A DNA stretch of 64,000 bases from the NCBI GenBank assembly GCA_016806145.1, contig CP063166.1, positions 5,146,001-5,210,000 of the forward strand. The letters are read 5' to 3'. A program made the translations under genes and the position numbers. Shown here in pieces: positions 20,312 to 28,729 of the stretch. The notes under the pieces are model-generated. The model was not told the origin of the DNA. It worked only from the letters and a program-made list of their open reading frames with translations, and searched no databases. Position 1 is the stretch's first letter. The number at the start of each line of letters is the position of its first letter. The stretch comes from Variovorax paradoxus. Its GTDB lineage: Bacteria; Pseudomonadota; Gammaproteobacteria; Burkholderiales; Burkholderiaceae_C.

Positions 20312-21118
20312 TCAGCCCAGCGATTGCAACAACTGTGCCGCCACCGCGACCGCGATCACCTCGGGCTCCTTGCCCGTGATGCCCGGCACGCCGATCGGGC
20401 AGGTGATGCGCGCCAGCTCGGCCGCCGTGAAGCCGCGCGCCTCGAGCCGGTGGCTGAAGGTGGCCCACTTGGTCTTGCTGCCGATCAGGCCGATGTAGGG
20501 CAGGTCGTCGCGCTCGCGCAGGCGGCGCAGGCAGGCGATCACGATGTCGAGGTCTTCGGCATGGCTGAAGCTCATGATCAGCACGCGGCTGCCGGGCGCG
20601 AGCGAGGCCACCGCGTCCTGCACCGGCTCGGAATGCTCGGTCTCGACCTGGGCCGGCAGTTCTTCGGGGAACACGCCGTCGCGGCTGTCGATCCAGCGCA
20701 CCGAGAACGGCAGGCCCGCGAGCAGCCGCGCGAGCGCCGCACCCACGTGGCCGCCGCCGAACAGCGCCACCGGCCGCAGGTGCTCGACCAGCGCGCGCCG
20801 CAGCTCGGGGATGTCGCTGGCCGAGACGCGCCGGAACGACAGGAACACCACGCCGCCGCAGCACTGGCCCAGGCTCGGGCCCAGCGGATAGCGCTGGATG
20901 CCGTCGATGGCGCGGCTGCCGGCCAGCAGTTCGCGCGCTTCCTGCGTGGCCTGGAACTCGAGCTGGCCGCCGCCGATGGTGGCCGTGAGGCCCTCGGCCC
21001 AGACCGCCATCCAGGTGCCGGCCTCGCGCGGCGCCGAACCCTGCGTGGATTCGACGCGCACCAGCACCGCGTCTTCGTCGCGAAGACGGGCCAGCAGTTG
21101 GTCGACCGCGCCGTTCAT
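20312..21118 (-). CDS. xdhC: XdhC family protein (molybdenum-cofactor insertion for xanthine dehydrogenase)
   Basis: A 268-residue protein with the XdhC N-terminal motif STQGSAPREAGTWMAV, the conserved PLGPSLGQCCGGVVFLSF and the Rossmann-like segment PVALFGGGHVGAALARLLA. XdhC binds the molybdenum cofactor, helps sulfurate it and loads it into xanthine dehydrogenase in the cytoplasm. The xdhA/xdhB genes are not in this window. The placement within the urate cluster links it to the hypoxanthine/xanthine-to-urate step. Start ATG at 21118, 54 nt from the divergent lipoprotein gene. Confidence 0.9.
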   Translation of the reverse strand: MNGAVDQLLARLRDEDAVLVRVESTQGSAPREAGTWMAVWAEGLTATIGGGQLEFQATQEARELLAGSRAIDGIQRYPLGPSLGQCCGGVVFLSFRRVSASDIPELRRALVEHLRPVALFGGGHVGAALARLLAGLPFSVRWIDSRDGVFPEELPAQVETEHSEPVQDAVASLAPGSRVLIMSFSHAEDLDIVIACLRRLRERDDLPYIGLIGSKTKWATFSHRLEARGFTAAELARITCPIGVPGITGKEPEVIAVAVAAQLLQSLG

Positions 21119-21171
21119 GAGGGATACCTTCGGTTGCCGAGGAGTGAGGGAGTCACGGTATAACCCCGGCG

Positions 21172-21672
21172 ATGAATTTTCAGCCCACGACGCGCCGCCT
21201 CGCCCTGGCGGTGTCTTTCCTCGCCGCGCTCTGGCTTGCCGGATGCGGCACCACCGGTTCGGTGCCCGGTCAACTGAGCAAGGCCACGGCCGAACCCGGC
21301 GCCAGCGGCCGGCCGGCGCCGCGCGCATCGAACGCCACCAGCGCGCGCGACTACCGGCGCGACGCCGCGCGCCATGTCTACGACCTCAACAACCGCCGCA
21401 TCTACGGCGGCCAGCTGCCGCCGGTGCTCTACGCGGTCGGCACGTTGCAGGTCAACCTCGACGGCAGCGGCCGCGTGGTCGCGCTGCACTGGCTGCGCGC
21501 GCCGCAGCATGCGCCCGAGGTCATCGCCGAGATCGAGCGCACCGTGCTGCAGGCCGCGCCCTTCCCGGCCGCGTCGCGGCTCGGGCCGGTGGTGTGGACC
21601 GACACCTGGCTCTGGGACAAGAGCGGGCGCTTCCAGCTCGACACGCTGACCGAAGGGCAGCTGCAGCAGTAG
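21172..21672 (+). CDS. Predicted lipoprotein with TonB-C-like domain, function unknown
   Basis: A 166-residue protein with a lipoprotein signal peptide and lipobox LAGC (cysteine at about residue 25). The mature part, after a short Pro/Ala-rich linker, contains a fold-like segment with VLYAVGTLQVNLDGSGRVVALHWLRAP and a conserved-looking ERTVLQAAPFPA, reminiscent of the TonB C-terminal/energy-transducing fold found in many small envelope proteins. I do not recognise a specific function. It is transcribed away from xdhC and converges on uraH across a terminator hairpin. Confidence 0.75.
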   Translation: MNFQPTTRRLALAVSFLAALWLAGCGTTGSVPGQLSKATAEPGASGRPAPRASNATSARDYRRDAARHVYDLNNRRIYGGQLPPVLYAVGTLQVNLDGSGRVVALHWLRAPQHAPEVIAEIERTVLQAAPFPAASRLGPVVWTDTWLWDKSGRFQLDTLTEGQLQQ

Positions 21673-21709
21673 CGCCCCCGCCCCCCGGACGGGGAGCGGC
21701 GAAAAGCCT

Positions 21710-21728
21710 CCGACAGTCACGCTGTCGG
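21710..21728. terminator. Bidirectional hairpin between the lipoprotein gene and uraH
   Basis: CCGACAG (21710-21716) and CTGTCGG (21722-21728) form a 7-bp stem in the 59-nt convergent gap. No strong T-tract is present; the position between two convergent stops supports a terminator role. Confidence 0.5.
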
Positions 21729-21731
21729 CGT

Positions 21732-22082
21732 TCACGACCCCCGGTAGGTCGAATAGCTCCACGGGCTCACCAGCAGCGGCACGTGGTAGTGCTGGTCGGC
21801 ATGCGCCACGCCGAAGTCCAGCGACACCTTGTTGAGGAAGTTCGGCTCGGGCAGCGCCACGCCGCGCGCCTTGAAGTACCCCGCCACGTCGAACACCAGC
21901 CGGTAGGTGCCGGTCTTCAGCGTGCTGTTGTCGTAGAGCGGGCCGTCGCTGCGGCCGTCCGCGTTCAGCGTGAAGCGCTTGACCAGCGTGGCGGCATCGC
22001 CCTCGGTGGTGAAGAGCGCGACCTCCATGCCGGCCGCGGGGCCGCCATGCATCGTGTCCAGTACGTGGGTGCTCAGGCCCAT
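21732..22082 (-). CDS. uraH: 5-hydroxyisourate hydrolase (transthyretin-like)
   Basis: A 116-residue protein with all transthyretin-like hydrolase signatures: N-terminal STHVLDTMHGGPAAGM, a central NADGRSDGPL, HYHVPLLVSPWSYSTYRGS and the invariant C-terminal YRGS. It converts 5-hydroxyisourate, the PuuD product, to OHCU, the substrate of UraD. The ATG at 22082 follows GAAGGAAAC. It is divergent from the GntR gene, with a TGTATACA palindrome between them that could control both. Confidence 0.94.
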   Translation of the reverse strand: MGLSTHVLDTMHGGPAAGMEVALFTTEGDAATLVKRFTLNADGRSDGPLYDNSTLKTGTYRLVFDVAGYFKARGVALPEPNFLNKVSLDFGVAHADQHYHVPLLVSPWSYSTYRGS

Positions 22083-22137
22083 GGGAGTTTCCTTCGGTCG
22101 GTCAGGTGAAAGTGCGGGATATTCCGGTGGACAAAAG

Positions 22138-22145
22138 TGTATACA
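22138..22145. promoter_or_regulatory. TGTATACA palindrome, operator candidate 2 (uraH / gntR-puuE divergent region)
   Basis: TGTATACA in the context CAAAAGTGTATACAGTTGT, midway between the uraH start (22082, minus) and the GntR start (22167, plus). It is placed for autoregulation of the GntR gene and control of uraH. Its flanks match operator candidate 1. Confidence 0.68.
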
Positions 22146-22166
22146 GTTGTCGGCTTTCGGTCTATC

Positions 22167-22841
22167 ATGAAAAACATGGAGTCCTCCACCACCCGTTCGA
22201 TCGTCGATGCGCTCACCCGCGCGATCGTCGACCACCGGCTTCAGCCCGGCACCAAGCTGGCCGAGCAGAAGCTGGCGGACCATTTCGGCGTGTCGCGCAC
22301 GCTGGTACGCCAGGCGCTGTTCCAGCTCGCGCAGAACAAGCTGATCCGGCTCGAGCCCGCGCGCGGCGCCTTCGTGGCGGCGCCCGCGGTCGACGAGGCC
22401 AAGCAGGTGTTCGCGGTGCGCCGCATGCTCGAGGCCGAGATGACGCGCGAGTTCGTGCGCACCGTCACGCCGGCCAAGATCAAGGCGCTCAAGGAACACG
22501 TGGCGCTCGAGAAATCGGCCGTGTCGGGCGAGGACGTCTCGGGCCGCACCGAGCTGCTCGGCGACTTCCACGTGCGCATGGCCGAGCTCATGGGCAACCA
22601 GGTGCTGGCGCAGATCCTCGGCGAGCTGATCTCGCGCTGCGCCCTCATCACGCTCATGTACCAGAGCACCAGCGCCGCCGAGCATTCGAACGACGAGCAC
22701 GCCGACATCGTCAAGGCGCTGGCCGCGCGCGACGAGGAGCGCGCCGTGCGCCTGATGACCGAGCACCTGCAGCACGTCGAGGCCAACCTGGTGTTCGACC
22801 GCAAGGTGCCCACCAGCGACATCTCCCTCGCATTGTCCTGA
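22167..22841 (+). CDS. GntR-family (FadR/FCD type) transcriptional regulator of the ureide genes
   Basis: A 224-residue regulator with an N-terminal winged helix (SIVDALTRAIVDHRLQPGTKLAEQKLADHFGVSRTLVRQALFQLAQNKLIRL...) and a C-terminal all-helical FCD ligand-binding domain with the metal-ligand pattern including FHVRMAELMGN and EHADIVKAL. FCD regulators usually repress catabolic operons and are released by an intermediate. Here uraH is divergent, and puuE, the uraD fusion and an M20 hydrolase lie downstream, so an allantoin-pathway ligand is likely (inference). The ATG at 22167 was chosen; 22176 is an alternative. A paralogue lies at 36454. Confidence 0.87.
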   Translation: MKNMESSTTRSIVDALTRAIVDHRLQPGTKLAEQKLADHFGVSRTLVRQALFQLAQNKLIRLEPARGAFVAAPAVDEAKQVFAVRRMLEAEMTREFVRTVTPAKIKALKEHVALEKSAVSGEDVSGRTELLGDFHVRMAELMGNQVLAQILGELISRCALITLMYQSTSAAEHSNDEHADIVKALAARDEERAVRLMTEHLQHVEANLVFDRKVPTSDISLALS

Positions 22842-22852
22842 CCCCTTCCACC

Positions 22853-23812
22853 ATGACCGTCTACGACACCACCCTGCCCTACCCGCGCGACCTCGTCGGC
22901 TACGGCCGCAACCCGCCCCATGCGCAGTGGCCCGGCAACGCGCGCATCGCGGTGCAGTTCGTCCTCAACTACGAGGAAGGCGGCGAGAACGCCACGCTGC
23001 ACGGCGACGCCGGCTCGGAACAATTCCTCTCGGAGATGTTCAATCCCGCGAGCTACCCGGACCGCCACATCAGCATGGAAGGCATCTACGAGTACGGCTC
23101 GCGCGTGGGCGTGTGGCGCCTCTTGCGCGAATTCGAGCAGCGCGGCCTGCCGCTCACCGTGTTCGGCGTCGGCATGGCGCTCGAGCGCCATCCCGAGCTC
23201 ACGGCCGCCTTCAAGGAACTGGGCCACGAGATCGCCTGCCACGGCTGGCGCTGGATCCACTACCAGAACATCGACGAGGCCACCGAGCGCGAACACATGC
23301 GCCTGGGCATGGAGGCGATCGAGAAGCTCACGGGCGAGCGCGCCCTCGGCTGGTACACCGGCCGCGACAGCCCGCGCACGCGCCGCCTGGTGGCCGACTA
23401 CGGCGGCTTCGAATACGACAGCGACTACTACGGCGACGACCTGCCGTTCTGGATGAAGGTGCGCAAGACCGACGGCGCCACCGTGCCGCAGCTCATCGTG
23501 CCCTACACGCTCGACTGCAACGACATGCGCTTCGCGCTGCCGCAGGGCTACTCGCACGCCGACCCCTTCTTCCAGTACATGAAGGACAGCTTCGACGCGC
23601 TCTACGCCGAGGGCGACGAGGCGCCGAAGATGATGAGCATCGGCATGCACTGCCGCCTGCTCGGACGCCCGGGCCGCATCGTGGCGCTGCAGCGTTTTCT
23701 CGATCACATCGCCAGCCACGAGCGGGTGTGGGTCTGCCGCCGCATCGACATCGCGCGGCACTGGAAGAAGACCCATCCGTTCGAAGCCTCTTCCCAAGCC
23801 TCGCAAGCTTGA
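22853..23812 (+). CDS. puuE: Allantoinase PuuE (polysaccharide-deacetylase-like)
   Basis: A 319-residue cofactor-independent allantoinase of the PuuE type, related to NodB polysaccharide deacetylases: RDLVGYGRNPPHAQWPGNARIAVQFVLNYEEGGE at the N-terminus, then MEGIYEYGSRVGVWR, HEIACHGWRWI and a C-terminal MMSIGMHCRLLGRPGR. It opens the hydantoin ring of allantoin to give allantoate. It starts 11 nt after the GntR stop, so the two are probably co-transcribed, and the next gene consumes allantoate. Confidence 0.92.
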   Translation: MTVYDTTLPYPRDLVGYGRNPPHAQWPGNARIAVQFVLNYEEGGENATLHGDAGSEQFLSEMFNPASYPDRHISMEGIYEYGSRVGVWRLLREFEQRGLPLTVFGVGMALERHPELTAAFKELGHEIACHGWRWIHYQNIDEATEREHMRLGMEAIEKLTGERALGWYTGRDSPRTRRLVADYGGFEYDSDYYGDDLPFWMKVRKTDGATVPQLIVPYTLDCNDMRFALPQGYSHADPFFQYMKDSFDALYAEGDEAPKMMSIGMHCRLLGRPGRIVALQRFLDHIASHERVWVCRRIDIARHWKKTHPFEASSQASQA

Positions 23813-23835
23813 TCCGTACGGAGGACACACACGCC

Positions 23836-25617
23836 ATGAGCCTGACCATCGAACAACTGAACGCCGCGGGCGCCGACGAAGCCGTCGCGCTGCTCGACGG
23901 CACCTACGAGCACTCGCCGTGGATCGCGCGCCGGGCGCTGGCCGCGCGTCCGTTCCGTTCGCTGCAGCACCTGAAGTACGCGCTCGCGCAGGCCGTGAAC
24001 ACGGCCACCAGGGAGGAGCGCCTGGCCCTGATCCGCGCCCACCCCGAGCTCGCGGGCAAGGCGATGGTCAGCAAGACGCTGACGGCCGAATCGACCAACG
24101 AGCAGGGCAAGGCCGGGCTCACCGACTGCACGCCCGAGGAGTTCGCGAAGATCCAGCGCCTCAACGCCGACTACAACGCGAAGTTCGGCTTCCCCTTCAT
24201 CCTCGCGGTGCGCGGCCCGCGCGGCACGGGCCTGTCCAAGCGCGAGATCATCGACACCTTCGAGCGCCGCGCCTACAACCACCCCGACTTCGAGCTCGCC
24301 GAGGCGCTGCGCAACATCCACCGCATCGCCGAGATCCGCCTGAACGACAAGTTCGGCACCGAGCCGGCGCTCGGCAACCACGTGTGGGACTGGCAGGAGG
24401 CGCTCGCGGTGCACAGCGACCCGGGCTTCGCCGAGAAGGGCCAGCTCACCGTGACCTACCTGACCGACGCGCACCGTGCCTGCGCCGCGCAGATCGCGCG
24501 CGAGATGCGCGAGGCCGGCTTCGACTCGGTGGAGATCGACGCGGTCGGCAACGTGGTGGGCCGCTACGAGGGCGCGACGCCCGATGCGAAGACGCTGCTC
24601 ACGGGCTCGCACTACGACACCGTGCGCAACGGCGGCAAGTACGACGGCCGGCTTGGCATCTTCGTGCCCATGGCCTGCGTGCGCGAGCTCAAGCGCCAGA
24701 ACCGCCGCCTGCCCTTCGCCTTCGAGGTGGTGGGCTTCGCCGAGGAGGAAGGCCAGCGCTACAAGGCCACCTTCCTCGGTTCGGGCGCGCTCATCGGCCA
24801 CTTCAACCCGGCCTGGCTCGACCAGAAGGACGCCGACGGCATCACCATGCGCGAGGCGCGCGCCCATGCGGGCCTGCGCGAGGAAGACATCGCCAGGGCG
24901 CAGCGCGATCCCTCGAAATACCTGGGCTTCGTCGAGGTGCACATCGAGCAGGGCCCGGTGCTCAACGAGCTCGACATCCCGCTGGGCATCGTGACCTCGA
25001 TCAACGGCAGCGTGCGCTACGTGGGCGAGGTGATCGGCATGGCCAGCCATGCGGGCACCACGCCGATGGACCGCCGCCGCGACGCGGCCGCGGCCGTGGC
25101 CGAGCTGATCCTCTACACCGAGCAGCGCGCCGCGAAGGATGGCGACTCGGTCGGCACCGTCGGCATGCTCGAGGTGCCGAGCGGCTCGATCAACGTGGTG
25201 CCCGGGCGCTGCAAGTTCAGCCTCGACCTGCGCGCGCCCAACGACGCGCAGCGCGATGCGCTCGCCAACGACGTGGTGAAGGCGCTGCAGGACATCTGCG
25301 AACGCCGCGGCGTGCGCCACACGCTCGAGGAGACCATGCGGGCCTCGGCCGCGCCGAGCGCGCCCGAATGGCAGCAGCGCTGGGAACGCGCGGTCGATTC
25401 GCTCGGCGTGCCGCTGTTCCGCATGCCCAGCGGCGCCGGCCACGACGCGATGAAGCTGCACGAGGTGATGCCGCAGGCCATGCTGTTCGTGCGCGGCATC
25501 AACTCCGGCATCAGCCACAACCCGCTCGAATCGAGCACCAACGACGACATGGAGCTGGCGGTGCAAGCCTTCCAGCATCTGCTCGACAACCTGAACGGCG
25601 CACCGAGCGCCGCCTGA
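23836..25617 (+). CDS. Fused OHCU decarboxylase (UraD) - allantoate amidohydrolase
   Basis: A single 593-residue frame with two enzymes. Residues 1-~175 are UraD, with the catalytic His in IRAHPELAGK (H69) and the NAKFGFPFILAVRG motif; they make S-allantoin from OHCU. Residues ~180-593 are an M20-type allantoate/N-carbamoyl amidohydrolase with metal ligands in GSHYDTVRNGGKYDGRLG (H259, D270), the EEEGQRY motif and HIEQGP. They cut allantoate to ureidoglycine or ureidoglycolate. The two activities flank PuuE in the pathway. There is no stop or frameshift at the junction. Confidence 0.92.
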   Translation: MSLTIEQLNAAGADEAVALLDGTYEHSPWIARRALAARPFRSLQHLKYALAQAVNTATREERLALIRAHPELAGKAMVSKTLTAESTNEQGKAGLTDCTPEEFAKIQRLNADYNAKFGFPFILAVRGPRGTGLSKREIIDTFERRAYNHPDFELAEALRNIHRIAEIRLNDKFGTEPALGNHVWDWQEALAVHSDPGFAEKGQLTVTYLTDAHRACAAQIAREMREAGFDSVEIDAVGNVVGRYEGATPDAKTLLTGSHYDTVRNGGKYDGRLGIFVPMACVRELKRQNRRLPFAFEVVGFAEEEGQRYKATFLGSGALIGHFNPAWLDQKDADGITMREARAHAGLREEDIARAQRDPSKYLGFVEVHIEQGPVLNELDIPLGIVTSINGSVRYVGEVIGMASHAGTTPMDRRRDAAAAVAELILYTEQRAAKDGDSVGTVGMLEVPSGSINVVPGRCKFSLDLRAPNDAQRDALANDVVKALQDICERRGVRHTLEETMRASAAPSAPEWQQRWERAVDSLGVPLFRMPSGAGHDAMKLHEVMPQAMLFVRGINSGISHNPLESSTNDDMELAVQAFQHLLDNLNGAPSAA

Positions 25618-25622
25618 ACCCC

Positions 25623-26858
25623 ATGACCGACTACGCAAAGCTCGACGCCTGGATCGACGCCCACTTCGACGAGGAAGTGAAGTTCCTGCAGCAACTGGTG
25701 CAGGTGCCCACCGACACCCCGCCCGGCAACAACGCGCCGCATGCCGAGCGCACCGCCGAACTGCTCGAGGGCTTCAACCTCGTGGCCGAGAAGCACGCCG
25801 TGCCCGCGCAGGACGTGAAGGACTACGGCCTCGAATCGATCACCAACCTGATCGTGCGCCGCCGGTACGGCAAGGACGGCGACGGCGGCCGCACCGTGGC
25901 GCTCAACGCGCACGGCGACGTGGTGCCGCCCGGCGAGGGCTGGACCCATGACCCCTACGGCGGCGAGATCGCCGACGGCTCGCTCTACGGCCGCGCGGCC
26001 GCCGTGAGCAAGAGCGACTTCGCGAGCTTCACCTTCGCGCTGCGCGCGCTCGAAGCGGTCGCGAAGCCGACCAGGGGCGGCGTCGAACTGCACTTCACCT
26101 ACGACGAGGAATTCGGCGGCATCCTCGGCCCGGGCTGGCTGCTGAAGAACGGCCTCACCAAGCCCGACCTGATGATCGCCGCGGGCTTCAGCTACGAGGT
26201 GGTCACGGCCCACAACGGCTGCCTGCAGATGGAAGTGACGGTGCACGGCAAGATGGCGCATGCCGCCATTCCCTCCACCGGCATCGACGCGCTGCAGGGC
26301 GCGGTGAAGATCCTCGAGGCGCTCTATGCGCAGAACACGCTCTACCAGCAGGTCAGCTCGAAGGTCGAGGGCATCACGCACCCCTACCTCAACGTCGGTC
26401 GCATCGAGGGCGGCACCAACACCAACGTGGTGCCCGGCAAGGTGGTGTTCAAGCTCGACCGCCGCATGATCCCCGAGGAGAACCCGGTCGAGGTCGAGGC
26501 CTCGATCCGCCAGGTCATCGCCGACGCGGCGGCCTCGTTCCCGGGCATCACGGTCGATATCAAGCGCCTGCTGCTGGCCAATTCGATGAAGCCGCTGGCG
26601 GGCAACAAGCCGCTGGTCGAGGCGATCCAGAAGCATGGCGGCGAGCTGTTCGGCGAGCCGATCAAGGCCATGGGCACGCCGCTGTACACCGACGTTCGCC
26701 TCTATGGCGAAGCCGGCATTCCCGGCGTGATCTACGGCGCCGGCCCGCGCACCGTGCTCGAGTCGCATGCCAAGCGCAGCGACGAGCGCGTGGTGCTCGA
26801 GGACCTGCGGCGCGCGACCAAGGTGATCGCGCGCACGCTGAGCGACCTGCTGGCCTGA
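25623..26858 (+). CDS. M20-family metallohydrolase (ArgE/DapE-like) with altered metal-bridging residue
   Basis: A 411-residue M20 hydrolase with the first metal motif NAHGD (H97, D99), the base/ligand pair DEEFGG (E162, E163) and a dimerisation domain. In place of the usual GRG-x-x-D-x-K-G, it reads GRAAAVSKSD, so V128 occupies the position of the metal-bridging Asp (34 residues before E162, as in DapE). It starts 5 nt after the uraD fusion gene, within the same operon. It may act on a ureide or carbamoyl intermediate, but this is inference. A palindromic repeat with a T6 run follows. Confidence 0.85.
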   Translation: MTDYAKLDAWIDAHFDEEVKFLQQLVQVPTDTPPGNNAPHAERTAELLEGFNLVAEKHAVPAQDVKDYGLESITNLIVRRRYGKDGDGGRTVALNAHGDVVPPGEGWTHDPYGGEIADGSLYGRAAAVSKSDFASFTFALRALEAVAKPTRGGVELHFTYDEEFGGILGPGWLLKNGLTKPDLMIAAGFSYEVVTAHNGCLQMEVTVHGKMAHAAIPSTGIDALQGAVKILEALYAQNTLYQQVSSKVEGITHPYLNVGRIEGGTNTNVVPGKVVFKLDRRMIPEENPVEVEASIRQVIADAAASFPGITVDIKRLLLANSMKPLAGNKPLVEAIQKHGGELFGEPIKAMGTPLYTDVRLYGEAGIPGVIYGAGPRTVLESHAKRSDERVVLEDLRRATKVIARTLSDLLA

Positions 26859-26871
26859 GCCCCACCCCTAC

Positions 26872-26960
26872 CCGTTCGGGCTGAGCCTGGCCTGTCCCGA
26901 GCCTGTCGAAGGGCGAAGCCCTGCGCAAGGCTTCGACAAGCTCAGCCCGAACGGTTTTTT
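26872..26960 (+). repeat. REP-like palindromic element (copy 2) ending in a T-run, probable terminator
   Basis: The better copy of the repeat also seen at 7758. Outer arms are CCGTTCGGGCTGAGC (26872-26886) and GCTCAGCCCGAACGG (26940-26954); inner arms include CCTGTCGAAG and CTTCGACAAG. The right side is followed by TTTTTT (26955-26960), so the element can act as an intrinsic terminator for the ureide operon. It lies between convergent genes. Confidence 0.82.
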
Positions 26961-26993
26961 CAGACCGAAGCTTTCTTCAACCCAAACGGTTTT

Positions 26994-27797
26994 CTACTCA
27001 CCGATCCGATACCGCCCCGGCGCCACCCCGAAGCAGCGCCGGAACCAGCGCGAGAAATGCGCCTGGTCGGCGAAGCCGCATTCGGCCGCCACGTCCTTCG
27101 GCGCCACGCCCTCGCGCAGCAGCGCCTTGGCGCGGCCGATGCGCGCATGCCGCGCGTAGTGCGCAGGCGTCATGCCCACGGCCTCGCGGAAGGCGCGCTG
27201 GAAGTGCTCGCGCGACACGCCCATGCGGCGCGCGAGCGCGGCCGGATCGATGCGGCAGGCATCCTCCCCAGCGAGCAGCGCGCAGATCTCCGCCACGCGC
27301 GCATCGGGCGCGGGCGGCTGCAGCGGCATCAGTTCGGGACCGGTCTGGGCACGCAGGATGCGTTCGACCAGGTGGGCGATGCCCGCGCCGTCTGCCGCCG
27401 TCGCGGCGGCAGCCAGGGCCTCGGCAAGCTCCGCATCGGGCAGCACCTTGCGCTGCAAGGCACCACGCGAATCCGCCGGCCAACCCAGCCGCGCCGCGAC
27501 CCAGCCATGCGGCACATAGAGCATCACCATGCGGAAGCTGCGCCGGCTCACGCCCGCGGTGTGCAGCATGTAGGGCGCCATCAGCACCAGCTCGCCCGCA
27601 TGGGCCACGAGCGCCTCGCCGTCGCAGGTGAACTCGCAGTGGCCCTCGAGGATGGCGCCCACGCTCCATTCGGGATGCCAGTGCGGCGCGAAGCGGGCGC
27701 GCGGCTCGGCCGCGAACAGCGCCTCCACGCGCAGGCCCTCGCCCGAGGGCAGCACGACCAGGCGGGAGGACGGCGGCGGCGCGGCGACGGCGGTCAT
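26994..27797 (-). CDS. AraC-family transcriptional regulator
   Basis: A 267-residue regulator with an N-terminal cupin-like AraC sensor domain (RFAPHWHPEWSVGAILEG, AGELVLMAPYMLHTAG) and a C-terminal double helix-turn-helix (residues ~165-267) with RRMGVSREHFQRAFREAVGMTPAHYARHARI and the AraC signature DQAHFSRWFRRCFGVAPGRYR. Start ATG at 27797 by length; 27845 is possible. It is followed on the minus strand by the repeat element, and its target genes cannot be told from context. The next gene upstream on the same strand is the ADC-like protein. Confidence 0.86.
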   Translation of the reverse strand: MTAVAAPPPSSRLVVLPSGEGLRVEALFAAEPRARFAPHWHPEWSVGAILEGHCEFTCDGEALVAHAGELVLMAPYMLHTAGVSRRSFRMVMLYVPHGWVAARLGWPADSRGALQRKVLPDAELAEALAAAATAADGAGIAHLVERILRAQTGPELMPLQPPAPDARVAEICALLAGEDACRIDPAALARRMGVSREHFQRAFREAVGMTPAHYARHARIGRAKALLREGVAPKDVAAECGFADQAHFSRWFRRCFGVAPGRYRIGE

Positions 27798-27855
27798 CGC
27801 GCGAGGGTAGCGCAGCAGCGCCCTCGACACGATCGCTGCGGGCATCGGCTTCGAC

Positions 27856-28632
27856 TTAGGCGGCGAAGGCTCCGCGCACCGTGAGCCCCATCCAGCCGGC
27901 CGTGGCCTGCGTGGCGCGCACCTCGCCGAGCAGCGAAAGCTCCTCCACCGGATGGTCGTGGAAGCGCAGTGTGGCGCTGCCCGCGGTCCAGCCCGACTCC
28001 ACGCGGTCGACGATGTCGGCGCGCAGATGGCGCGGCACCGGCACCTCCCGCGGCCGCGTCAGGTCGGGCCAGCCGATCGCGCCGATGGTCGGCGCGCGCA
28101 GGAAGCCCAGCCGTTCGCCGGGCTCGCCATTCAGGGTGACGCTGGCATCGACCAGCCGGCGTTCCTTCACGCTGAGGCTGGCGCCGAGCCGGCTGCCATG
28201 GCCCAGCGAGGCGGCCGCCGGATGGGCGATCGGCAGGCTGCGCGTGACCCAGGTCTGGCCGATCTTCTTGGGCCAGCCCTGCAGCCAGCCGCGCAGCAGC
28301 GAGATGTCCTGGTCGACGTAGATGAAAGGGCAGCAGAAGCGCTGTTCGCCCGGCGGGCCTTCGATCTCGAGCACCACGATGGTCTCGCGGTACTGCGCAT
28401 AGACGGGATCGAGCAGCTCCGCGCCATCGGCGCCGCAGAACTGCCAGTCGGCGAAATGCACGCAGCCCTGGCCGGTGGCCCGGCCGAGCCCGGCGGGCAG
28501 CAGCGCGGCGGCGCGTTCGGCCTCGAAGGCGAAGGCCACGTTGACCAGCCAGCCGGCGTAGTGCCAGGGCGGCGCCTGCACGAGCGCGCTGCGGCCGGAG
28601 GCAGTGAAGGGGGGCGAGAACGGGGTGGGCAT
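27856..28632 (-). CDS. Acetoacetate decarboxylase-like (ADC family) protein
   Basis: A 258-residue protein with the ADC-family core: ALLPAGLG near residue 45, the strand-turn CPFIYVDQDISLLRGWLQGWPKKIGQTW, and a C-terminal beta-barrel part. ADC enzymes use a Schiff-base lysine; the pair of lysines in WPKKIG is at the expected place, but assignment of the catalytic one needs an alignment. The family includes decarboxylases, aldolases and proteins of unknown activity. The ATG at 28632 lacks a clear Shine-Dalgarno. Substrate unknown. Confidence 0.72.
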   Translation of the reverse strand: MPTPFSPPFTASGRSALVQAPPWHYAGWLVNVAFAFEAERAAALLPAGLGRATGQGCVHFADWQFCGADGAELLDPVYAQYRETIVVLEIEGPPGEQRFCCPFIYVDQDISLLRGWLQGWPKKIGQTWVTRSLPIAHPAAASLGHGSRLGASLSVKERRLVDASVTLNGEPGERLGFLRAPTIGAIGWPDLTRPREVPVPRHLRADIVDRVESGWTAGSATLRFHDHPVEELSLLGEVRATQATAGWMGLTVRGAFAA

Positions 28633-28673
28633 CGGGAGGCGGTTCACGAAAGTGGAAGACCGCCTCACGATAG

Positions 28674-28693
28674 GACGCCCGCGCGCGGGCGTC
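28674..28693 (-). terminator. Terminator-like hairpin after the class V aminotransferase gene
   Basis: GACGCCCGC (28674-28682) and GCGGGCGTC (28685-28693) form a tight GC stem 36 nt past the aminotransferase stop on the minus strand. A hairpin with the same arms occurs after dctA (51701-51725). Confidence 0.55.
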
Positions 28694-28729
28694 TTGTACG
28701 CCAGTGATCCCGCCGCGGTGCCCCTTGCT

